64,000 nt of DNA from Halobacillus aidingensis (GTDB taxonomy: Bacteria; Bacillota; Bacilli; Bacillales; Halobacillaceae): contig NZ_FNIZ01000001.1 of assembly GCF_900104185.1 (NCBI RefSeq), forward strand, positions 1-64,000, in the 5' to 3' direction. The notes beneath the pieces were generated by a model. It did not search any database. It had not been told where the DNA came from and saw only the letters and a list, made by a program, of their open reading frames with translations. Numbering within the stretch: the first letter of the stretch is position 1; the number at the start of each line of letters is the position of its first letter. A program made the position numbers and the translations under genes. Positions 58,150-64,000 of the stretch are shown here, piece by piece.

Positions 58150-58206
58150 AATGGTTCTATTAAGTATACCAAGCGAGAGCATGATTTTATTTTAAGGAGA
58201 ATGATT

Positions 58207-59199
58207 ATGAAGCAGGAACGAGTGGAAAAACTATTTCAATGGATTGATGATACTTCAACGGTCATATCCGAAGACTTGAATATCACCTATTTAGAAGCGA
58301 TCGCAGAAACGATGGATGTCCTATTTAATGGACAGCCTTTTGATGATATGGGAGATTCTTTGCAGACCTTTCTTACGAATGAACTGGTTAAAGTGAAAAG
58401 AGAAGAATTTGAAAAAGAAGAAATACGAAAAGCTGTTCAACTGGCCATTCTAAAGGGCATGAAAGGAGCCACGCAACAGCAACATTTGATCACACCAGAT
58501 TCGGTGGCCATGTTCATGGGTTATCTAGCTTCCAAATTGTTTGAAGGAAAAGAAAGCTTGAAACTCTTCGATCCAGCTTCGGGAAGCGGAAATTTAATTA
58601 CTTCCGTCATGAACCAGCTGGATATGTCTCTACAAGCGTATGCCAGTGAAGTAGACCCTACGCTCATTCAGCTTGCCGTAGCGAATGCCAATCTGCAAAA
58701 AAATGAAATTGAATTCTTCCACCAGGACAGTCTTGCCCCTTTCTTAATGGAGCCTGTCGATTTTGTACTGGCTGATCTTCCTGTTGGTTATTATCCGGAT
58801 GACGCTCAAGCAGCAAGATATAAGCTGAAAGCGGACGAAGGCTTGTCCTATGCCCATCATCTGTTTATTGAGCAGGGATTGAATTATACAAAAGAAGGCG
58901 GCTTCCTTATGTTCATTGTGCCGAACTTCCTTTTTGAGAGTGAGCAGTCTAAGGCGCTGAATGCATTCTTGCGTGAACATGCTCACATCGTTGGGATGCT
59001 TCAACTTTCTGATAGCTTATTCAAAGATGAAAAGCACGGAAAGAGCATTTTGATTTTACAAAAGAAAGGCCAAGAGACGAAGGCGCCGAAGCAGGCGTTA
59101 TTAGCCAAGCTTCCTTCCTTCAAGAATCCGAATGGGATGGCGGATATTCTTACCCAGATGAACCAATGGTTTGATGAATATAAAAGAACGCAATTGTGA
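58207..59199 (+). CDS. ytxK: Class I SAM-dependent methyltransferase YtxK
   Basis: A 330-residue protein with an N6-adenine-methylase-like domain: the SAM motif LFDPASGSGNL, and ADLPVGYY in place of the usual NPPY. That change makes DNA adenine methylation uncertain. No restriction partner is nearby, and its position before ackA is the standard Bacillus ytxK locus. It is a housekeeping orphan of unknown target. ATG 58207 is seven bases after AAGGAGA; ATG 58201 is too close. Confidence 0.88.
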   Translation: MKQERVEKLFQWIDDTSTVISEDLNITYLEAIAETMDVLFNGQPFDDMGDSLQTFLTNELVKVKREEFEKEEIRKAVQLAILKGMKGATQQQHLITPDSVAMFMGYLASKLFEGKESLKLFDPASGSGNLITSVMNQLDMSLQAYASEVDPTLIQLAVANANLQKNEIEFFHQDSLAPFLMEPVDFVLADLPVGYYPDDAQAARYKLKADEGLSYAHHLFIEQGLNYTKEGGFLMFIVPNFLFESEQSKALNAFLREHAHIVGMLQLSDSLFKDEKHGKSILILQKKGQETKAPKQALLAKLPSFKNPNGMADILTQMNQWFDEYKRTQL

Positions 59200-59217
59200 G
59201 AAAATAACGAATATAAC

Positions 59218-59232
59218 AAGTAAACGTTATCA
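59218..59232 (+). promoter_or_regulatory. cre-like CcpA site upstream of ackA
   Basis: AAGTAAACGTTATCA differs at one position from the consensus WTGNAANCGNWNNCW and shares its 3' half with the B. subtilis ackA cre, from memory. Its centre is about 56 bases upstream of the predicted start of transcription, the distance typical of CcpA activation. Confidence 0.65.
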
Positions 59233-59245
59233 TCGGTCAACAACC

Positions 59246-59274
59246 TTGAAATCGTTGAAAACGGGTGATTAAAT
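59246..59274 (+). promoter_or_regulatory. Sigma-A-like promoter of ackA
   Basis: TTGAAA (59246-59251), a 17-base spacer and TTAAAT (59269-59274). The predicted start is near 59281, about 42 bases before the ackA start codon. Confidence 0.65.
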
Positions 59275-59322
59275 GGTAGTGGTAGAAAATTACGAACCTA
59301 AATTCTAAGGGGATGAGCAACG

Positions 59323-60513
59323 TTGAGTAATAAAATTCTTGCTATAAATGCAGGTAGTTCATCACTGAAATTCCAACTGATTGAAATGCCTGAAGAAACT
59401 GTAATTACCAAAGGTCTAGTCGAGCGTATCGGCTTGAATGATGCTGTATTTACAATTGAAGTAAATGATGAAAAAGATGAAACCGTAACAGATATCCCTG
59501 ATCATGGAGAAGCTGTAAAAATGCTTCTTGATAAATTGACAGCGAACGGAATCATCGATTCACTGGATGAGATCAATGGTGTGGGACACCGTGTTGTCCA
59601 CGGAGGCGAGCGTTTCAGCGAGTCTGTACTCATCACTGATGAAGTGATCAAAGAAATTGAGGAAGTATCTGATTTGGCTCCATTGCATAACCCTGCAAAC
59701 TTGACTGGAATCAACGCTTTCCGTGAAGTACTTCCGAACGTACCTCATGTAGCTGTGTTTGATACGGCATTCCACCAGTCCATGCCGGAACAGTCTTACC
59801 TATACAGCCTGCCATATGAGTACTATGAAGAATATGGGATCCGTAAGTATGGTTTCCATGGTACTTCTCACAAGTATGTTTCTGAACGTGCAGCAGAGAT
59901 GCTGGGGCGCCCGGTAGAAGAGCTTCGCCTCCTATCCTGCCACCTAGGAAACGGTGCTAGTATTGCAGCTATTGAAGGCGGCAAATCCATCGATACATCT
60001 ATGGGCTTCACACCACTAGCCGGGGTTACTATGGGGACTCGCTCTGGTAACATCGACCCTGCATTGATTCCATTCATCATGGAGAAAACAGGCAAAACAG
60101 CGAATGAAGTCATGAATGTATTGAACAAAGAAAGTGGTATGCTTGCTCTTTCTGGTTTCTCCAGTGACTTGAGAGATATCGAAAAGCGTGCAGAAGAAGG
60201 AGACGAGCGTGCGGAGCTCGCTCTTGAAGTCTTTTCCGCACGTATCCACAAATATATCGGTTCTTACGCAGCCCGTATGCACGGCATCGACGGAATTATT
60301 TTCACTGCCGGTGTCGGTGAGAATAGTGTTACTATGCGTGAACGTGTGTTGAAAGGCCTTGAGTTCATGGGCGTTTATTGGGACCCTGCTCTTAACAAAG
60401 TTCGTGGAAAAGAAGCCTTTGTAAACTACCCTCACTCCCCTGTGAAGGTCATGATTATTCCAACAAACGAAGAAGTCATGATTGCTCGTGACACGGTTGA
60501 AAAAGGATTATAA
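59323..60513 (+). CDS. ackA: Acetate kinase AckA
   Basis: A 396-residue acetokinase with the family blocks [33 protein letters not shown] and FTAGVGENS. It interconverts acetyl phosphate and acetate with ATP, the main overflow route. It begins with TTG 59323 after AAGGGGATG; no better start is near. The gene is preceded by a promoter and an upstream cre-like site, so CcpA activation is likely. Confidence 0.96.
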   Translation: MSNKILAINAGSSSLKFQLIEMPEETVITKGLVERIGLNDAVFTIEVNDEKDETVTDIPDHGEAVKMLLDKLTANGIIDSLDEINGVGHRVVHGGERFSESVLITDEVIKEIEEVSDLAPLHNPANLTGINAFREVLPNVPHVAVFDTAFHQSMPEQSYLYSLPYEYYEEYGIRKYGFHGTSHKYVSERAAEMLGRPVEELRLLSCHLGNGASIAAIEGGKSIDTSMGFTPLAGVTMGTRSGNIDPALIPFIMEKTGKTANEVMNVLNKESGMLALSGFSSDLRDIEKRAEEGDERAELALEVFSARIHKYIGSYAARMHGIDGIIFTAGVGENSVTMRERVLKGLEFMGVYWDPALNKVRGKEAFVNYPHSPVKVMIIPTNEEVMIARDTVEKGL

Positions 60514-60514
60514 T

Positions 60515-60556
60515 AGAAAAAGCAATCGTACCTAGGGTACGATTGCTTTTTTTTGA
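60515..60556 (+). terminator. Terminator after ackA
   Basis: A 16-17-base perfect stem AAAAGCAATCGTACC and complement with a three-base loop, ending in T8. Confidence 0.94.
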
Positions 60557-60606
60557 GCTTTCAGTCTACAATATATGGTAAGAAACAAAGACGAGGAGGG
60601 AGCGCT

Positions 60607-61437
60607 TTGTCACACCAACGCATACGTACGGAGTTAAAGACATGGTTAGAGCAATACCAGCAGTATCAGCCGAATGATTTTGAAATGGTTTATGATCATT
60701 GGGTACAACAAAATTTGATGAATGTGGATCCTCAAGTGAAAAAAGCATTTTTCTCAAAATTAGATGCCTGGTTCTTCCATACGCATGCTTTTTTACAAGG
60801 AACCTCCTATCAATATGAGGCTAGAGAACGAATACTAACGGTGGGAAGAATTTTTTCCAATAAGATTGAAAAAATCGAAGATATGGAGAAAGAGTTGACC
60901 GTAGAACAGTTGACCTACATAGCCGAGCAGCAGATGGCTCGGGGGAGACTTTATTCCTTTGCCCAGGGTGGCTTGACAGGAGCAGGTGGCTGGCTTTTCC
61001 TAGGGATGGATTACCCTCTGATGATGTTAATGAACCTAAGAGCCATTCAACTGATTGGTTTGACATTTGGTCATGAGATGAACCACCCTTACGAAATGAT
61101 GATCTCCCTCAAAGTTTTCCATGCCGCTACCTTACCGAAAAGACTGAAAGCGAGTGCTTGGAATGATTTAATTGAAGAAGTGGAGAAGAAAGAGCACCCC
61201 TATATTTTTGCAGGTGAGGACCAATTGACAGATGAAGGTTGGATGGAACAACCGATGAAACAATGTTTCAAATCCTTATTCATCCTCATGTTCAGAAAAA
61301 AGCTCATTCAAGGTTTACCATTCATCAGTATTGCGATAGGGGCTTATTCAAACTATCATTTAACAAAACAAGTGACAGAGTTCGCCATGAAGTTTTATCA
61401 ATACCGTCATCTTATGAACAAGGAAGGAGCGTCTTGA
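60607..61437 (+). CDS. EcsC family protein
   Basis: A 276-residue protein with an EcsC domain. A glycine-rich hydrophobic segment in the middle (SFAQGGLTGAGGWLFLGMDYPLMMLMNLRAIQLIG) and a second near the C-terminus (FISIAIGAYSNYHL) suggest membrane association. EcsC of the Ecs transporter locus has no clear biochemical role. The start is TTG 60607 after GAGGAGGG. It directly precedes moaB, probably in one transcript. Confidence 0.82.
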   Translation: MSHQRIRTELKTWLEQYQQYQPNDFEMVYDHWVQQNLMNVDPQVKKAFFSKLDAWFFHTHAFLQGTSYQYEARERILTVGRIFSNKIEKIEDMEKELTVEQLTYIAEQQMARGRLYSFAQGGLTGAGGWLFLGMDYPLMMLMNLRAIQLIGLTFGHEMNHPYEMMISLKVFHAATLPKRLKASAWNDLIEEVEKKEHPYIFAGEDQLTDEGWMEQPMKQCFKSLFILMFRKKLIQGLPFISIAIGAYSNYHLTKQVTEFAMKFYQYRHLMNKEGAS

Positions 61438-61950
61438 TTGACCGTAGAAGAACATAAAGCAAGGGCAAGTGATTCAATTTCCTGCCTTGTACTCACAGTG
61501 AGCGACACACGCACAGAAGAAACGGACAAAAGCGGTAAGCTAATGATCGATAAGCTTACAGATGAAGGGCACAAAGTGAGTGAATACCATATTGTGAAAG
61601 ATGAACAAAGTCAAATTCGTGACTATATGCAACGAGGAGTGGACGACCCAAAAATCGACGCAGTTTTAATAAACGGCGGTACAGGGATGGCTAAAAGGGA
61701 TGTAACGATTGAAGTGATCGAAAAGGTGCTGAATAAAGAGATGCCTGGTTTCGGAGAGATCTTCAGAATGCTTAGCTACACAGAAGATATTGGATCTGCA
61801 GCTATCTTATCCCGGGCTATCGCTGGTGTATCCGGACGAACGGCTGTTTTCTCAACCCCAGGTTCTTCTGGTGCTGTCACACTTGCGATGGATCGATTAA
61901 TTCTTCCTGAACTTCCACACATTGTTGGAGAACTGAATAAAGACAAATAA
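61438..61950 (+). CDS. moaB: Molybdenum cofactor biosynthesis protein MoaB
   Basis: A 170-residue protein of the MoaB/MogA family, with INGGTGMAKRDVTIE, the MPGFGEIFR segment and STPGSSGAV. It is proposed to adenylylate molybdopterin before metal insertion. It starts with TTG 61438, eight bases after AAGGAG that lies within the end of the EcsC gene; the stop and start are separated by no bases. No other moa/moe genes are nearby. Confidence 0.92.
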   Translation: MTVEEHKARASDSISCLVLTVSDTRTEETDKSGKLMIDKLTDEGHKVSEYHIVKDEQSQIRDYMQRGVDDPKIDAVLINGGTGMAKRDVTIEVIEKVLNKEMPGFGEIFRMLSYTEDIGSAAILSRAIAGVSGRTAVFSTPGSSGAVTLAMDRLILPELPHIVGELNKDK

Positions 61951-61981
61951 AAGAGCCCCGAAACAGGGCTCTTTTATTTGT
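61945..61981 (+). terminator. Bidirectional terminator between moaB and the stress-protein gene
   Basis: A 12-base stem ATAAAAGAGCCC/GGGCTCTTTTAT with a CGAAACA loop, flanked by A and T tracts. Confidence 0.93.
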
Positions 61982-62438
61982 CTTGGCTTTCTTCCGTGTC
62001 ATCCGGTCGAACAACAAGCACATCGCAGGTAGCGTATCTTGTTATGTGTTCGGACACACTACCGATAAAGAAACGTTCCATTGCATTTAAACCAGTTGCA
62101 CCACAGATGATAAGGTCAGCATTATATTTCGGAGCGACATCTTTAGCAATTTTAACTTTTGGAGAACCGTATTCAACATCAACAACTACATTCTTCACAC
62201 CGGCTTTTTCTGCTTTTTCCTGGTAGTCATTTAATAATTCGGTCGCATATTGTTCGGCACGGATCGCAAGGGATCGGTCATAAGCTTCTACGGTCGCAAA
62301 GGCTCTAGTATCCACCACGTGAGCTAAAACCAGCTTCGCCTCATTCCGGTTCGCAATGTCAATGGCTTTATTAAATGCCACTTCTGCCGTAACGGAACCG
62401 TCGACCGCCACTACAATATCTTTGTATTCAAAAGTCAT
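61974..62438 (-). CDS. Universal stress protein, UspA family
   Basis: A 154-residue USP. The ATP-binding signature G-2x-G-9x-G(S/T) is visible in GATGLNAMERFFIGSVSEH, and the N-terminus is KDIVVAVDGSVTAEVAFNKA. It likely binds ATP and dimerises; the specific role is unknown. The RBS GAGGAGG precedes ATG 62438. A TATAAT on the minus strand near 62473 may be its -10. Confidence 0.92.
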   Translation of the reverse strand: MTFEYKDIVVAVDGSVTAEVAFNKAIDIANRNEAKLVLAHVVDTRAFATVEAYDRSLAIRAEQYATELLNDYQEKAEKAGVKNVVVDVEYGSPKVKIAKDVAPKYNADLIICGATGLNAMERFFIGSVSEHITRYATCDVLVVRPDDTEESQDK

Positions 62439-62556
62439 GCTGGATGCCTCCTCTCTTTTCTATATCTTTATTATATCATGCCTGTTTATTGGATAGACGC
62501 TCAAGTCGCGCATAACTTTAACAATTTTTCGAAAACTAAACAAGGGAGGTGTTTAC

Positions 62557-62673
62557 ATGAAGAAACCGAAGAATCCAATCGAAAGAGAAAAAGAGATGGA
62601 ACAGGAACAACAACTCATGCAGGCGATGAATGAAAGTTACCAATCTGGAAGTAAAAAAGAAGATTCACGTTAA
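62557..62673 (+). CDS. 38-residue charged small protein
   Basis: A very short gene: MKKPKNPIERE..., then an acidic/Gln-rich helix and a KKEDSR end. Support comes from a strong GGGAGGTG seven bases before ATG 62557, its own terminator directly after the stop, and a soluble, very polar composition typical of small Bacillus proteins. No function is recognised; sporulation or stress small proteins often look like this. Confidence 0.65.
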   Translation: MKKPKNPIEREKEMEQEQQLMQAMNESYQSGSKKEDSR

Positions 62674-62674
62674 T

Positions 62675-62712
62675 AAAAGCCCCAACAGCCCTAAGCTGTT
62701 GGGGCAATGAAA
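62675..62712 (+). terminator. Bidirectional terminator after the 38-residue gene
   Basis: A 13-base stem (GCCCCAACAGC core) with a CCTAA loop. On the minus strand it is followed by TTTTATT, so it also ends the permease transcript. Confidence 0.9.
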
Positions 62713-62715
62713 TTA

Positions 62716-63996
62716 TTATTTTTTTATAAAAATAGGGTAAACCGTAAAGATGACCAAGAATGTTAAGAATCCTGGAGACCATTCATCCGGAAGAAGGAAA
62801 TAAAGCAGGCTCCCTGCCATAATCGCTCCCATAGCTAAGCTGTTCACATAGCGTGGCTTCGTCAATAGAGTCAAATCTTCTTCACTCAAATAGTTTCTTT
62901 TTACAATGAGGTAATCACTGCAGATAACAGCTGATATCGGGATGATCAACCCGCCAAGCAAAGAGATAAATGATTCTGCTTCATTTACAAGGGCAGGGAA
63001 ACCACTAAGGCACACACCTACTGAACCGAAGGTAATGGCAGCTTGAACTCTAGAAAGTTTTGGGAAGGTATTCAAAAGGCTGAATCCCCCTGTATAAGCA
63101 TTACTTACATTAATGCTGATCATGGAAATGATGGCTGTCCCTGTAATAATCGCTATAAGAAGCGGGGAATTTGTCAAGTCCGTGGAGGATACATAAGGGT
63201 TAATATTGTGAAACAGATAGGCGGATGCACACCCGATAACCGCTGTAATAAAGAAGCCGATTCCATTACCAATGAGTAATCCATAAAACCCTTGAGAAGG
63301 GGATTTTGCATACCTTGTCATATCCGCTGATGCGCTTACGCCTGATACATATTGAACAAAAGCAAGGCTTGCAAAAAAGAACATGGAGGAGAATGACCCT
63401 TCCAAGCCTCCATTTTGAAGCACCATCAGTGAATCAGGTGTTTGATTTGTAGTAAAGTAAACATACAAGATCGTTGCTTCACCCAGGAGCAATAAAGGTA
63501 AAAAATAGCTCATGGCTTGTTTTACCGCATTAAAACCAACGATCGCAAGTGTAACCATGAGAATAGAAAGTGGTATAGAATAGACCCAAAACGGGAGATC
63601 TATACCTGTTAAACGTAAGATGAGTTGTTGGATGACATAAGTGCCGCCGATGGTTTGTACACTGAACCAATAAAGGGAAGTGAGGGTTCGGATCGGTGCA
63701 GATAAATAACGGGTTCCATTTACTCCAAGAATTGTACGAAGTGCATATTGAGCCGGGATGCCAAGTCTAGCACCTGGTAAGGATAAAAAGGATACAAGTA
63801 AGAAGCCGAGGAGTGCTCCGATACTCGTGGAGATGACTCCTGTCCAGAACGAAAGTCCTCCTTCCAAGACAGCTAATGCGGGAACGAGGAAGTTTCCTGC
63901 ATTCGCAGCTATGGCAATCTGTATGAAAGCAAAGCGGTACCAGGGTGTATCCCGTCTGTCGACAGGGACAGCTTCTAAACCATACTGTTCGATCAC
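62716..63996 (-). CDS. NCS1-family purine/cytosine-type permease, possibly 5'-truncated
   Basis: At least 426 residues with about 12 predicted membrane helices, of the nucleobase:cation symporter-1 family (CodB-like; YRFAFIQIAIAANAGNFLVPAL near the N-terminus, GVSASADMTRYAKS in the middle). The substrate is probably a purine, pyrimidine or related compound. GTG 63996 is the first start in the window, but the frame is open to the edge, so the true start may lie beyond 64000. Confidence 0.82.
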   Translation of the reverse strand: MIEQYGLEAVPVDRRDTPWYRFAFIQIAIAANAGNFLVPALAVLEGGLSFWTGVISTSIGALLGFLLVSFLSLPGARLGIPAQYALRTILGVNGTRYLSAPIRTLTSLYWFSVQTIGGTYVIQQLILRLTGIDLPFWVYSIPLSILMVTLAIVGFNAVKQAMSYFLPLLLLGEATILYVYFTTNQTPDSLMVLQNGGLEGSFSSMFFFASLAFVQYVSGVSASADMTRYAKSPSQGFYGLLIGNGIGFFITAVIGCASAYLFHNINPYVSSTDLTNSPLLIAIITGTAIISMISINVSNAYTGGFSLLNTFPKLSRVQAAITFGSVGVCLSGFPALVNEAESFISLLGGLIIPISAVICSDYLIVKRNYLSEEDLTLLTKPRYVNSLAMGAIMAGSLLYFLLPDEWSPGFLTFLVIFTVYPIFIKK

Positions 63997-64000
63997 ATGT

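Noticed and set aside
58207-59199. YtxK as part of a restriction-modification system
   Set aside because: No endonuclease or specificity gene is nearby, the catalytic motif is DLPVGYY instead of NPPY, and the locus next to ackA is the standard Bacillus housekeeping position.

Overview
The window is a low-GC Firmicute chromosome segment from the family Bacillaceae. The gene order follows the Bacillus subtilis 'yt' region closely: ytfP-murJ-ytzG-ytzE, pepV, thpR, ytlR-ytmP-trmB-ytnP-ytzB-ytoP, ytpP-ytpQ-ytpR-sftA, murC-ytxGHJ-aroA-ccpA-motP-motS, acuCBA, tyrS, rpsD, refZ, hisJ, ezrA, nifZ-thiI, ytcJ, nadK, ytxK-ackA, moaB. That comparison comes from memory, not from a search. Sodium-type flagellar stators (MotPS), a penicillin-binding protein with a long purely acidic/polar tail and an acidic SftA linker suggest a moderately halophilic genus such as Halobacillus. 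The genus is inferred.

Layout. 1-370: end of an rRNA operon (3' end of 23S, then 5S and a terminator). 0.5-5.5 kb: two small unknown genes, then ytfP (minus), murJ, an RsuA-type pseudouridine synthase and the regulator ytzE. 5.7-11.8 kb: a potassium channel, a frameshifted pepV, an MFS transporter, thpR, a NERD protein and an EAL protein. 11.8-25.3 kb: lipid kinase, ytmP, trmB, a lactonase-like hydrolase, aminopeptidase, nucleotide phosphatase, ytoQ, a chemoreceptor, a PfoR-like EIIC protein, and ytpP/Q/R. 25.4-31.2 kb: sftA, a nicotinate phosphoribosyltransferase and murC. 31.7-37.2 kb: the ytxGHJ stress operon with a sigma-B-like promoter, then aroA, ccpA and motPS. 37.3-43.4 kb: acuCBA and a class A penicillin-binding protein, both minus strand, followed by the tyrS T-box leader. 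43.4-52.3 kb: tyrS, rpsD with a long leader, a GAF-GGDEF protein, methionine sulfoxide reductase, refZ, hisJ and ezrA. 52.3-64 kb: nifZ-thiI, ytcJ, nadK, ytxK, ackA, an EcsC protein, moaB, a universal stress protein, a 38-residue gene and an NCS1 permease cut by the window edge.

Functional themes. Envelope and division genes are frequent (murJ, murC, the penicillin-binding protein, sftA, ezrA, refZ). Carbon overflow and its control also cluster: ccpA, ackA, acuABC, and two sites that resemble CcpA operators (cre). Several translation and tRNA genes are present (tyrS, rpsD, trmB, thiI, ytpR, the pseudouridine synthase).

The least explained structure is a family of six dispersed palindromic repeats of about 0.2-0.56 kb. 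They have similar inverted ends and GC-rich hairpin arms, encode no recognisable transposase, and all lie in intergenic gaps, four of them between convergent genes. I found no CRISPR array, prophage, defence island, intact insertion sequence or tRNA gene. Most of the window is ordinary conserved core genome.
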